DNA of 62,826 nt, taken from DASSBR01 sp035701285. GTDB lineage: Bacteria; Pseudomonadota; Gammaproteobacteria; Natronospirales; DASSBR01. Below, one piece after another: positions 8,557-16,637 of the stretch. The stretch's first letter is position 1. Each line of letters begins with the position of its first letter. A model generated the notes under the pieces. It saw only the letters and a list, made by a program, of their open reading frames with translations, made no database searches and was not told the origin of the DNA. Position numbers and translations under genes: made by a program. The stretch lies in NCBI GenBank assembly GCA_035701285.1, contig DASSNT010000022.1:1-62826 (forward strand), written 5' to 3'.

Positions 8557-9304
8557 CCAACGGGAGGCAGCCGCCAGCGGCACGCTGCTGTCGCATCTGC
8601 TCGAACTGCGCCGCCGGCTGCTGTTCGCGATTATCGCGGTCGGCGTGGTGTTCGCGGCGCTGGCGCCGTTCGCCGATCGGTTGTTCACGTGGATCGCCGT
8701 CCCGCTGATCCAGAGGTTGCCGGTCGGCAGCCACATGATTGCCACGCAGGTCGCGTCGCCGTTTCTGGCGCCTTTCAAGCTTGCATTGATCACGGCGATT
8801 TTTATCGCCATTCCGATCCTGTTGTATCAGATCTGGGCCTTCATCGCGCCCGGCCTCTACCGCTCCGAGCGGCGCATGATCCTGCCACTGCTGAGCGCCA
8901 GTACCATCCTGTTCTATACCGGCATGGTGTTCGCGTATTTCGTCGTCTTCCCGATGATGTTCGGCTTCTTCGCCCATACCGCGCCCGAGGGCGTCGCGGT
9001 GATGACCGACATCAACAATTATCTCGACTTCGTGCTGGCATTGTTCTTCGCGTTCGGCTTCGCGTTCGAAATTCCGGTCGCAACGGTGCTGCTGGTCTGG
9101 ATCGGGCTGGTGAACATCGCCTGGCTGAAAAAGAACCGGCCCTACGTCCTGCTTGGCGTGTTCATCATCGGCATGCTGCTGACCCCGCCGGACGTCATTT
9201 CGCAGACGCTCCTGGCGGTGCCGATGTACATCCTTTACGAACTAGGTATCGTGTTTGCGAAGATCATGGTGCCGTCGAGGGAAGAGGCGAGCGACGAGAC
9301 ATGA
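8534..9304 (+). CDS. tatC: Sec-independent protein translocase subunit TatC
   Basis: Six-span inner-membrane core of the Tat translocase. 256 residues, the normal length. The N-terminal LLSHLLELRRRLL is the cytoplasmic motif that binds the twin-arginine signal. It ends 98 nt before the convergent pyrK-like gene, with a large inverted repeat between them. The Tat system implies exported cofactor proteins elsewhere in the genome; none with a clear RR signal was noted in this window. Confidence 0.97.
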   Translation: MKLSKGADQREAAASGTLLSHLLELRRRLLFAIIAVGVVFAALAPFADRLFTWIAVPLIQRLPVGSHMIATQVASPFLAPFKLALITAIFIAIPILLYQIWAFIAPGLYRSERRMILPLLSASTILFYTGMVFAYFVVFPMMFGFFAHTAPEGVAVMTDINNYLDFVLALFFAFGFAFEIPVATVLLVWIGLVNIAWLKKNRPYVLLGVFIIGMLLTPPDVISQTLLAVPMYILYELGIVFAKIMVPSREEASDET

Positions 9305-9330
9305 CGCCGTCGTTCCAGCGCAGTTCCAAA

Positions 9331-9405
9331 TGTAGGCCGGCATAAGCGCAGCGTTGCCGGCAAGGCAAGATGCCGGCAACGGCCTACGGCCTTATGCCAG
9401 CCTAC
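9331..9405. repeat. REP/BIME-like nested inverted repeat between tatC and pyrK
   Basis: GTAGGCCGGCATAAG (9332-9346) pairs with CTTATGCCAGCCTAC (about 9391-9405) with one mismatch; inside it GTTGCCGGCA (9352-9361) pairs with TGCCGGCAAC (9371-9380). The TGTAGGCCGG start resembles enterobacterial REP units. The right arm reaches into the last codon and stop of the minus-strand gene. It could terminate both convergent transcripts. Confidence 0.7.
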
Positions 9406-10283
9406 GGCAGCGGGAAAACCGTCTTCCCTTCAAACACCGGGCCGTCCACGCACACGCGCTTCATCGCCGGCCCCGTCTCAGTCTCCACCAGCACCGTGCA
9501 GCCGGCGCAGCCGCCGACCGCGCAGGCCATGAATTCTTCCAGCGACACCTGGCAGGGCAGGTCGTATTCCTGCGCGAGGTGCGCGGCGGCCTTGAGCATC
9601 GGCGTCGGCCCGCAGGCGAAAATCTCGACTTCCGCCCGGGTGTCTTCATCGAGGGCCGCCAGCCAGACACGCGCCAGGTCCGGCACGTAGCCTTCGTAGC
9701 AGCCGGGGAACCCGGACAGGCTGGCGAGCCGGCTCGGCACGCCCCAGTCTTCCAGCAGCGGCATCGCCGCGATGACGCCGTCCGGCATGCCCGGAATCAT
9801 GATTTCCGACGGCCGGCTGCGGAACGGAAACGGGATTTCCGAGCCCATCAGCACCAGCGGCCGCCATTCCGCGCGATCGTCGCTGCGCAGCCGGTCGGCC
9901 ACGAACACCATCGGTGGCATGCCGACGCCGCCGCCGATCAGCAGCGGCCGCGGCCGCTCCGGGTGCAGCTCGAATGGCCGGCCGATCGGGCCGAGTATGC
10001 TCAACATGTCGCCCGGTTGCTGGCGGGCAAGCAACCGCGTGCCGTCGCCGACGACCTTGTACAGCACGTCGATCCAGCCGATCTTCGAGTCGACGCGCAT
10101 CACCGACATCGGCCGGCGCATCGGTAGCGCCGGATCGCAGTTCACATGCACGAAACTGCCGGGCTGCGCGCATGCGGCAATCTCCGGCGACTTGAAGCGC
10201 ATGACGTATTGATCGCCCGGATGCGCCTCCTGGCTCAGAACCTTGGCTTCCTCGACCAGAATCGTGCCGCGGCGACCGCTCAT
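9402..10283 (-). CDS. pyrK: Dihydroorotate dehydrogenase electron-transfer subunit-like protein (PyrK family)
   Basis: FAD- and [2Fe-2S]-containing reductase-like protein; PyrK passes electrons from class 1B dihydroorotate dehydrogenase to NAD. 293 residues from the ATG at 10283, which overlaps the pyrB stop (ATGA). The FAD-binding RRPMS motif is at about 56-60, the GGGVGMPP nucleotide loop near 120, and cysteines 254, 259, 262 and 278 give the C-x4-C-x2-C-x15-C cluster site. The partner PyrDB is not seen here, so it may pair with a distant dehydrogenase. Other ferredoxin-reductase-like roles remain possible, but coupling to pyrB supports pyrimidine metabolism. Confidence 0.78.
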   Translation of the reverse strand: MSGRRGTILVEEAKVLSQEAHPGDQYVMRFKSPEIAACAQPGSFVHVNCDPALPMRRPMSVMRVDSKIGWIDVLYKVVGDGTRLLARQQPGDMLSILGPIGRPFELHPERPRPLLIGGGVGMPPMVFVADRLRSDDRAEWRPLVLMGSEIPFPFRSRPSEIMIPGMPDGVIAAMPLLEDWGVPSRLASLSGFPGCYEGYVPDLARVWLAALDEDTRAEVEIFACGPTPMLKAAAHLAQEYDLPCQVSLEEFMACAVGGCAGCTVLVETETGPAMKRVCVDGPVFEGKTVFPLP

Positions 10284-11263
10284 ACCAACACTTCCTCTCG
10301 ATCCGCGCGGTTCTCCAGCAACCGCATCATGACGGCCATGCGCACGGCGACGCCGTTGCGCACCTGTTCGCGAATGACGGCGCGCCACCCGTCGGCGACT
10401 TCGTCATCGATCTCAACGCCGCGGTTCATCGGTCCCGGGTGCATCACGAGGGCGTCGGGGGCGGCGGCTGCCAGCCGCGCCTCAGTCAGTCCATAGTTCT
10501 CGAAGTAGCTGCTAGAATCCGGCAGTTCCGCGCTGTTCATGCGCTCCTTCTGAATGCGCAGTGCCATCACGACATCGGCGCCGGCAATGCCCTCGCCCAG
10601 CCTGGTGAAGTGCTTCGCCGCGGCAAACGGCGGCTCTTCCGGCAGCCAGGCCGTCGGGCCCACCAGCCGCAAATCCGTTGCGCCGAGCGCGGTAAACGCC
10701 GTGACGGCCGAGCGGGCGACGCGCGAGTGGGCGATGTCGCCGACAATGGCGATGCCGAGCTTCGCAAAATCCGGCTTGCGGCGCGCGATCGTCAGCGCGT
10801 CCAGCAGGCCTTGCGTCGGGTGATCGGTGCGGCCTTCGCCGGCATTGACGATGGCCGTTTGCGGGCCGGCGAGCGCGGCAAGCTTCTCGCAAACGCCGCT
10901 CTCCTTGTGCCGCACGATCAGTAGATCGACGTTCATCGCTTCAAGGGTGTACAGGGTGTCGGCCAGCGACTCGCCCTTGGCCGCGGATGACCCGGCGGCG
11001 CCCAGGTGCACAACATCCGCGCCCAGCCGTTTCGCTGCCAGTTCAAATGAGCATCGCGTGCGGGTGCTGGGCTCGAAGAACAGGGTTGCGACGGTGCGGC
11101 CGGCGAGCGCAGCCGGGTAATCGGCCGCAACGCCGGGTGTGGCGATCAACGGCTCGGCGGCGGTGAGCAGCGCCTCGATCTCGGCAGCCGGCACGCCGTC
11201 CAGCGTCAGCAAATGGCGCAGGCGGCCTTGTGCGTCGAACTGTGGTGACACAATGTTGTTCAT
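10280..11263 (-). CDS. pyrB: Aspartate carbamoyltransferase catalytic chain
   Basis: Catalyses carbamoyl phosphate plus aspartate to carbamoyl aspartate, the committed step of pyrimidine synthesis. 327 residues. The carbamoyl-phosphate loop FEPSTRTR (about 59-66), the HPTQGLLDALT motif (about 147-157) and HPGPMNRG near 276 are complete. It lies between ruvX (4-nt overlap) and the pyrK-like gene (4-nt overlap). No pyrR, pyrI or inactive pyrC' gene is next to it, unlike pseudomonads where pyrR-pyrB-pyrC' are clustered. Confidence 0.96.
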   Translation of the reverse strand: MNNIVSPQFDAQGRLRHLLTLDGVPAAEIEALLTAAEPLIATPGVAADYPAALAGRTVATLFFEPSTRTRCSFELAAKRLGADVVHLGAAGSSAAKGESLADTLYTLEAMNVDLLIVRHKESGVCEKLAALAGPQTAIVNAGEGRTDHPTQGLLDALTIARRKPDFAKLGIAIVGDIAHSRVARSAVTAFTALGATDLRLVGPTAWLPEEPPFAAAKHFTRLGEGIAGADVVMALRIQKERMNSAELPDSSSYFENYGLTEARLAAAAPDALVMHPGPMNRGVEIDDEVADGWRAVIREQVRNGVAVRMAVMMRLLENRADREEVLV

Positions 11264-11712
11264 TCGGATGAAATGTTTCGGTGCCGTGCCGGCTCCCGCA
11301 GCCAGGACTCCAGAATCAGGCGCGCCGCGCGGCTGTCGATGTCGCCCTTGCGCAGCCGTCGCCGGCCGGCCTGGCGCTCGGCCTTGAGTTCCGTCTCCGC
11401 TTCATGCGACGACAGTCGCTCGTCGACCAGATACACCGGCAGACCGAGCCGATCGCCCAGCGTCTGCGCGAAAACACGCGCCTGCTCGGTAATCGGTTGC
11501 TCGCTGCCGTCGGCATTATACGGGATGCCGACCACCAGGGCTTGCGGATGCCACTCGGTTGCGAGCCGTTCGATCGCCGGCCAGTCCGGCTCGCCGTCGT
11601 GTGCGGGGATGATGCTCAGGCCGCCGGCCGTCTGGGTCAGGCTCTGGCCGACCGCGACGCCGATGCGTCGCAGGCCGAAATCGAAACCCAGCGCAGTAAT
11701 GGGCTTAATCAC
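11260..11712 (-). CDS. ruvX: RuvX/YqgF, putative pre-16S rRNA nuclease (Holliday-junction-resolvase-like)
   Basis: RNase H-fold nuclease implicated in 16S rRNA 5'-end processing. 150 residues with the N-terminal catalytic strand GFDFGLRRIGVAVG, the PYNADGSE loop and the DERLSS motif carrying acidic residues. Its stop overlaps the pyrB start by 4 nt. The upstream neighbour is yqgE, an arrangement (yqgE-ruvX-pyrB) conserved in many gammaproteobacteria. Confidence 0.95.
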   Translation of the reverse strand: MIKPITALGFDFGLRRIGVAVGQSLTQTAGGLSIIPAHDGEPDWPAIERLATEWHPQALVVGIPYNADGSEQPITEQARVFAQTLGDRLGLPVYLVDERLSSHEAETELKAERQAGRRRLRKGDIDSRAARLILESWLREPARHRNISSE

Positions 11713-11767
11713 CGTTACTTGCGAGCCGGTTCAAGGCCGCTCGAGGCGTGCCATTGGGCCGGCGCAG

Positions 11768-12328
11768 CTAGGCATGCCCGGCGTCGCCGGAGAGCATATC
11801 GATGTCGATGCCGATCAGGCGGGCAGCCGCGTGCCAGCGCTCCTCCGGCGGTGTCTCGAACAGCAGCGCCGCATCGGCCGCCGTGGTCAGCCAGGCATTA
11901 TCGGCAAACTCCTGTTCAAGCTGACCCGCGCCCCAGCCGGCGCAGCCGACCGCGAACAAGCTTTGCTCCGGTCCGGCGCCCTGCGCCATCGCCGCGAGGA
12001 TATCCTGCGAGCTGGTGACGCCGATCTCGTCGGTGATTTTGAGCGTGGCCTGCCAGCTGCCGATCGGCTTGTGAATCACGAAGCCCCGTTGCGGTTGCAC
12101 CGGCCCGCCGGCAAAAATCGGTTGCGCCGCCGTCTGCGGCGCCGTCACTTCCAGCTTGAGCTGGGCGAATACCTCTCCCAGCGTGATGGTCATCGGCCGG
12201 TTGATGACGATGCCGAGCGCGCCGTCCGCGTTGTGCTCCCAGATGTAGGTGACCGTTTCATGGAAATTCGGGTCGCCGAGCGCAGGCATCGCGATCAGGA
12301 ACTGGTTGGTGAGGAAATCTTGACTCAT
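11768..12328 (-). CDS. yqgE: UPF0301 protein YqgE/AlgH
   Basis: Conserved protein of unknown biochemical role, called AlgH in Pseudomonas where it affects alginate-related regulation. 186 residues from the ATG at 12328 (SQDFLTNQFLIAMPALGD); an open frame continues upstream into repeat sequence but the family begins here. Motifs TVTYIWEHN-like (seen as ETVTYIWEHN) and FAGGPVQPQRGFVIH are diagnostic. It heads the yqgE-ruvX-pyrB-pyrK transcript. Confidence 0.93.
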   Translation of the reverse strand: MSQDFLTNQFLIAMPALGDPNFHETVTYIWEHNADGALGIVINRPMTITLGEVFAQLKLEVTAPQTAAQPIFAGGPVQPQRGFVIHKPIGSWQATLKITDEIGVTSSQDILAAMAQGAGPEQSLFAVGCAGWGAGQLEQEFADNAWLTTAADAALLFETPPEERWHAAARLIGIDIDMLSGDAGHA

Positions 12329-12371
12329 GAGGCCAGTATCGGGGAGTGCGGGTCCCATACGCAAGCGAACT

Positions 12372-12480
12372 GTCATTCCTGCAGGAAGCAGGAATCCAGT
12401 TGCCATGGACGGTAGCTTGATGGTTGCCGATGCGTTGCCGTCCATGGCCGATGGATTCCGGCGTCCAAGCCGGAATGACG
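12372..12480. repeat. Nested inverted repeat between cysteine-desulfurase-like gene and yqgE
   Basis: GTCATTCCTGCAGGAAGCAGGAATCC at 12372-12397 (itself a hairpin) and GGATTCCGGC..GCCGGAATGAC at 12453-12479 face each other, and between them TTGCCATGGACGG pairs with CCGTCCATGG. The outer ends GTCATTCC/GGAATGAC are those of the repeats at 4568, 16547 and 52862. The whole gap of about 150 bases between the two minus-strand genes is filled by this structure. Confidence 0.65.
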
Positions 12481-12482
12481 TT

Positions 12483-13715
12483 CTACAGAATGGTTTGCAG
12501 ACGCTCAATCAGCCGATCCACTTCCTCCAGTGTGTTGTAGTGCGCCATCGAGACACGCACCACACCGTTTTGCGCCGCAAGACCGAGGGCGTCGATCAGG
12601 CGCTTCGCGTAAAAGTGCCCGTAGCGGATCGCGATCCGGTGCGGATCGAGCTGCGGCGGCACCGTGGCCGAATCACGGCCGGCGACGGTGAAGGCAATCG
12701 TCGGCAGCCGATCCGGCCCGGCCTCGGTGTCGCCGATGATCGTGACGTTCGGCTTGCTGCTCAGAAAATCCAGCAGCCGCGCAGCGAGCGCATGTTCATG
12801 TGCTGCAAAGGCCGTGGCGGCGGCTTGGACATGCTCGCGCAGCGACGCGTCCGGCGCCACGCCGTGGCGCTGGCCGATATCCCGATAGTAGGCCGCAACG
12901 CCGGTCGTGCCCCACACCAGTTCGTGCGTCGCGCCGCCCGGCTGCAACTTGTACGGCAGCGCGTCGCGGTCGAAAAACTCGTGGTTAAGGTTGGCGAGCG
13001 CGAGCAGCTTGTCGCGCTTGCCGTAGAGGACCGCAAGGTGCGGCCCGAAAACCTTGTAGGTGCTGAACGTGTAATAGTCGACGTCGCATGCCGTCACGTC
13101 GATTGCACCGTGCGCCGCGCACGCGACGCCGTCAATGCACACCTCCGCGCCATGCTCGTGCGCCAGGCGTGTTGCCGCAGCCAGCGGCGTCAACTGGCCG
13201 ACGACATTGGATCCTTGCGTGAAACAGACCAGCCGCGTGTGTTCGTTGAGGAGCGGCGCGAGGTCTTCAACGTGGAGTTGAAAGGTCTCCGGCCGGACCC
13301 GCCATTCGCGCAGCTGGATTCCCTGTTGCGCCAGGCGCCGCCACGGCGTGATGTTGGCTTCGTGATCGAGATTCGTCACGACGATTTCGTCGCCGGGTTT
13401 GAGGCTTGGCGCCAGCGCACGGGCGAGGCGCCCGATCATTGCCGTCGTGGAGGGGCCGAAGATGATCTCGGCGGGATCCCGCGCGTTGATAAAGCCGGCC
13501 ATCGCCGCGGCCGCGTCGTCCTGCCGCCGGGTCGCCAGTTCCGATACCGGGTAGCTTGCGCCAACCTGTACCGGCGATGTCGCCATGTAATGCGCGACAC
13601 GCTCGATTACGCCGTCCAGCACCTGGCTGCCGCCGGCATTGTCGAAGTAAGCCCAGCCATCCGCCAGCCCGGGGAAGCGGCTGCGGACGTAGTCGATGTC
13701 GAGCGAACCATTCAT
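12483..13715 (-). CDS. Cysteine-desulfurase-like aminotransferase class V protein (TIGR01976-type)
   Basis: PLP-dependent class V aminotransferase-fold enzyme of 410 residues. The PLP lysine is probably Lys221 in FSTYKVFGPH, with His118 (LDHEAN) stacking and Asp195 (CIDGVA) binding the pyridine nitrogen. It resembles the cysteine-desulfurase-like family rather than IscS/SufS; the SufS-type active-site cysteine loop is not evident, so sulfur transfer is unproven. Its ATG overlaps the stop of the YihY gene by 4 nt, making it the last gene of a coupled RimK-YihY-desulfurase-like set. Confidence 0.82.
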   Translation of the reverse strand: MNGSLDIDYVRSRFPGLADGWAYFDNAGGSQVLDGVIERVAHYMATSPVQVGASYPVSELATRRQDDAAAAMAGFINARDPAEIIFGPSTTAMIGRLARALAPSLKPGDEIVVTNLDHEANITPWRRLAQQGIQLREWRVRPETFQLHVEDLAPLLNEHTRLVCFTQGSNVVGQLTPLAAATRLAHEHGAEVCIDGVACAAHGAIDVTACDVDYYTFSTYKVFGPHLAVLYGKRDKLLALANLNHEFFDRDALPYKLQPGGATHELVWGTTGVAAYYRDIGQRHGVAPDASLREHVQAAATAFAAHEHALAARLLDFLSSKPNVTIIGDTEAGPDRLPTIAFTVAGRDSATVPPQLDPHRIAIRYGHFYAKRLIDALGLAAQNGVVRVSMAHYNTLEEVDRLIERLQTIL

Positions 13716-15061
13716 TTATTTATTCCCGGGTGACTCTCTTCCAGCTCCAGGACCAGCTCACGCAACGTCTTCGATCCCACTGACGCGGCAATGGCGCGAT
13801 CGACATCGTTGGCGATGCGGTTGACCGGGGCGAGCGAATGGAGCTGGCGCTCGCCGGTCCCGGGCTGCGGTTCGTAATGGCGCACCGCCATCAGAATTTC
13901 CTCCAGGCGGATGTCGCTCATGTCGCGCCCCGGCACGTAGCCTGGCTTCGGCTCGTCGACAGTGAGCAGCAGGCCGGCGCCGTAGAGCTGATCGCAGATA
14001 TTCGCGACCGCGTCGCCCGACGCATGGGTGCGATGCGTCAGGTCATTGACCGACAGCGGCCGCTGGCGGCGCAGAAACTGGCTGCCGACCCAGATCATGA
14101 CCAGCAGCGCCAGCTTTTCGCGCAGCCGGCTGCCGAGATAATGATGGATGTGATAGCGGCTGACGAAGTCCGGGTTCTGCGCGTAAAACGTGATCTCGGC
14201 GCCGATCAGCAGAATCAGCCAGCTCAGGTAAAGCCAGATCAGGAAGAAGATCACGATTGCGAAGCCGGAGTAAATCGCGGTCACGCGCGTGGTCGAACTG
14301 GTGAACAAGGTGAATGCCAGGCCGGCCGATTGCCACAATGCTCCGGCGATGATGCCGCCGATCAGCGCGGGCCGGAACTTGACCCGCGTGTTCGGCGCGA
14401 AGATATAGATAAAGGTAAATGCTGCGATCACCAGCAGATAAGGCCCCGCATGAGCGGCAACCAGCGCAATCGTGCCGAACGGCTGGACGCTGGTCAGGTG
14501 CTGAACGGTTTCCTGGCTGCTGATCGTGGCGGTAAGGCCCAGTGCGCCGACGGTCAGCGCCGGGCCGACGATCACCACGCTCAGGTAGTCGCTGAAGCGA
14601 CGCAGTAGCAGGCGCGCGCGCTGCACGTGCCAGATCTGGTTGAACGCGCCTTCGACCTTCTGCAGCATTGAAATGACGGTGATGATCAGCAGGATGACGC
14701 CAACCGAGCCGAGTACGCTGGCGTTGACGTTATTGACGAACGCGGCGATCTGGTCGGCCAGTTGCTGGCCCTTGGTGCCCAGCGGCGCGAGAAACTGGTA
14801 CAGCGCCGGCTCCAGCACGTTGTGCATGCCGAAGCCTTTGAGCAACGAAAAGCTGAGCGCAATCAACGGCACCAGCGCGAGCAGCGTGGTGTAGACGAGG
14901 CTCATCGCGTGCAGCGTCAGATGCCCCTCGAAGGCATCGCGAGCAACGACAAAGCCTACGCGCGCGATGTTGATCGGCACGCGCTGATACCACGGCATTT
15001 CCGCCGTCTCGATACCCCACAGCCGGCCGAACCAGCGTTGCGTGAGCCCCGGCCCGGACAT
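13712..15061 (-). CDS. YihY/BrkB family inner-membrane protein with C-terminal winged-helix-like extension
   Basis: 449 residues. The first 300 form the six-span YihY/BrkB (formerly called RNase BN) membrane domain, including GVILLIITVISMLQKVEGAF and the ALWQSAG region. The last 130 or so are soluble, resembling a winged helix (DLTHRTHASGDAVANICDQL), as in the long form found in many proteobacteria. Function is unknown; an RNase role was reassigned to another protein in E. coli. The start codon shares one base with the RimK-like stop (TGATG). A shorter paralogue lies at 48142. Confidence 0.88.
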   Translation of the reverse strand: MSGPGLTQRWFGRLWGIETAEMPWYQRVPINIARVGFVVARDAFEGHLTLHAMSLVYTTLLALVPLIALSFSLLKGFGMHNVLEPALYQFLAPLGTKGQQLADQIAAFVNNVNASVLGSVGVILLIITVISMLQKVEGAFNQIWHVQRARLLLRRFSDYLSVVIVGPALTVGALGLTATISSQETVQHLTSVQPFGTIALVAAHAGPYLLVIAAFTFIYIFAPNTRVKFRPALIGGIIAGALWQSAGLAFTLFTSSTTRVTAIYSGFAIVIFFLIWLYLSWLILLIGAEITFYAQNPDFVSRYHIHHYLGSRLREKLALLVMIWVGSQFLRRQRPLSVNDLTHRTHASGDAVANICDQLYGAGLLLTVDEPKPGYVPGRDMSDIRLEEILMAVRHYEPQPGTGERQLHSLAPVNRIANDVDRAIAASVGSKTLRELVLELEESHPGINK

Positions 15062-16521
15062 CAGGCCTGACGCTTGCGGTCGAGGCGGGCGGCGAACTCG
15101 AGCAGAATCGTGCGGTACAGGTCTTCGTCGAGCAGCTTGTCTTCGACGCCCGCGTCGATGTTGGGGTTGTCGTTCACTTCGATCACGTACAGCTTGCCTT
15201 CGTGCTGCTTGATGTCGACGCCGTAGAGGCCGTCGCCGATCAGATTGGCGGCCTTGAGCGCGGCATCGACTACCTCGGCCGGCGCATTCTCGACTCGCAG
15301 CGTTTCAAACCCGCCTTCGGTGAACCGGCCGCCCGCCTTGTGATTGACGATCTGCCAGTGATTTTTCGACATGAAATACCGGCAGGCGAAAATCGGCCGG
15401 CGGTTGAGGATGCCGATGCGCCAGTCGAACGCAGTATAAACATATTCCTGCGCCAGAATCAGATCGGACTCCTTGAACAGTTGCGCGGTCAGCGCCTTGA
15501 ATTCTCCCATGTCGCGGGCCTTGTGCACGCCGCGGGAAAACGAGCCGTCCGGAATCTTCAGCACCACCGGCCAGCTCAACGTTTCGTCGATGGTTTCGGT
15601 CACGCCTTTCTGCAGTATCACCGTCTTCGGGCGCGGCACGCGGTTGGCGCGCAGCAGCTCCGCAAGATAGACCTTGTTGGTGCATTTGAGAATCGAATTC
15701 GGGTCGTCGATGACGACCATGCCTTCGCTTTCCGCCTTGCGCGCGAAACGATAGGTGTAATGGTCGATCCGCGTGGTTTCTCGAATGAACAAGGCGTCGT
15801 ATTCCGCGAGCCGCGCGTAATCCTTTTTGGCAATGATGTCGATATCGAAGCCGAGGCTTTTGCCGACCCGCTCGAACTTGCGGATCGCTTTCATGTCCGA
15901 CGGCGGCAGCGGATCATCGCGGTTATATAGAATCGCGAGATCGTAGCGCGCGCTCGCCGGTGCGCGGCGCGCGCGCCAGCGCCGGTTCAACTGCGCGTCC
16001 ATCGCCTCGGCGAAGGCTTCGTGCTGGGCCGCCTTGAGCTGGTTTAAAAAGACCGGACGGATGCGCGTGATGCGCCACTCCTGGTCCTTCTTGAACTCAA
16101 CGTACAGCAGCGGGCACGGAAACATTTCGAAGATCTGCCGGCCGATTTCCTCGAAGCGCTCGTCGGCGCAGCGGCCGAAATACAGGAACAGATCGAAGTG
16201 CTCGCGCACCGAACGTTTCAGGCGTTTGTGCACCAGCTCGTCGAGATCGGACGCATCGAGCGAGTACAGCGATTTGCGGCTCAGCTCCGACATCGTGCGC
16301 ACGCTCGGAAGGACGCGATGGCGGCGCGCCTCGGCGAGCAGCGAGCAGTAGTAACCGACGCTCAGGTAGCTGTAGCCGCGGCACAGGTTGATGATCTTGA
16401 GGCCGCGCTGGGTTTGCAGCTCTCCGCCGGAGAGGTATTCCTTCGCGGTGACCACGCGCAGCTCGGGAAAGCTCGCGTGCCAGTCGGTTTTGTTTTCGAC
16501 AACGATAATAGTGTTGGACAT
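15061..16521 (-). CDS. RimK-like ATP-grasp ligase with N-terminal extension
   Basis: 486 residues from the ATG at 16521, which follows a GGAAGG site. The C-terminal half is an ATP-grasp ligase of the RimK type: KIPDGSFSRGVHK (ATP lysine), AQEYVYTAFDWRIGIL, and EVNDNPNID, the Mg-binding acid-Asn motif. The N-terminal 190 residues are an uncharacterised RimK-associated domain. RimK adds glutamates to ribosomal protein S6; this long family has a different N-terminus and probably ligates an amino acid to another peptide or protein. The next gene upstream encodes a GNAT/C39-peptidase fusion, a recurrent partner. Confidence 0.87.
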   Translation of the reverse strand: MSNTIIVVENKTDWHASFPELRVVTAKEYLSGGELQTQRGLKIINLCRGYSYLSVGYYCSLLAEARRHRVLPSVRTMSELSRKSLYSLDASDLDELVHKRLKRSVREHFDLFLYFGRCADERFEEIGRQIFEMFPCPLLYVEFKKDQEWRITRIRPVFLNQLKAAQHEAFAEAMDAQLNRRWRARRAPASARYDLAILYNRDDPLPPSDMKAIRKFERVGKSLGFDIDIIAKKDYARLAEYDALFIRETTRIDHYTYRFARKAESEGMVVIDDPNSILKCTNKVYLAELLRANRVPRPKTVILQKGVTETIDETLSWPVVLKIPDGSFSRGVHKARDMGEFKALTAQLFKESDLILAQEYVYTAFDWRIGILNRRPIFACRYFMSKNHWQIVNHKAGGRFTEGGFETLRVENAPAEVVDAALKAANLIGDGLYGVDIKQHEGKLYVIEVNDNPNIDAGVEDKLLDEDLYRTILLEFAARLDRKRQA

Positions 16522-16546
16522 GCTGAAATTATTACCTTCCAATCTT

Positions 16547-16620
16547 GTCATTCCAGCGCAGGCTTACTCAGTCGTTCCTGCGAAGGCAGGAACCCACTCA
16601 GATCATTCGTGCGAAGCACG
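16547..16620. repeat. Palindromic repeats in the gap upstream of the RimK-like gene
   Basis: GTCATTCCAGCGCAGG, then a perfect hairpin GTTCCTGC-GAAG-GCAGGAAC at 16574-16593, then ATTCGTGCGAAGCACG. The unit belongs to the same GTCATTCC/GGAAT family as at 4568 and 12372. It separates the GNAT/C39 gene from the RimK-like gene, which otherwise lie in one direction 116 nt apart. Confidence 0.6.
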
Positions 16621-16637
16621 CAAGATCAACAGGCGGG

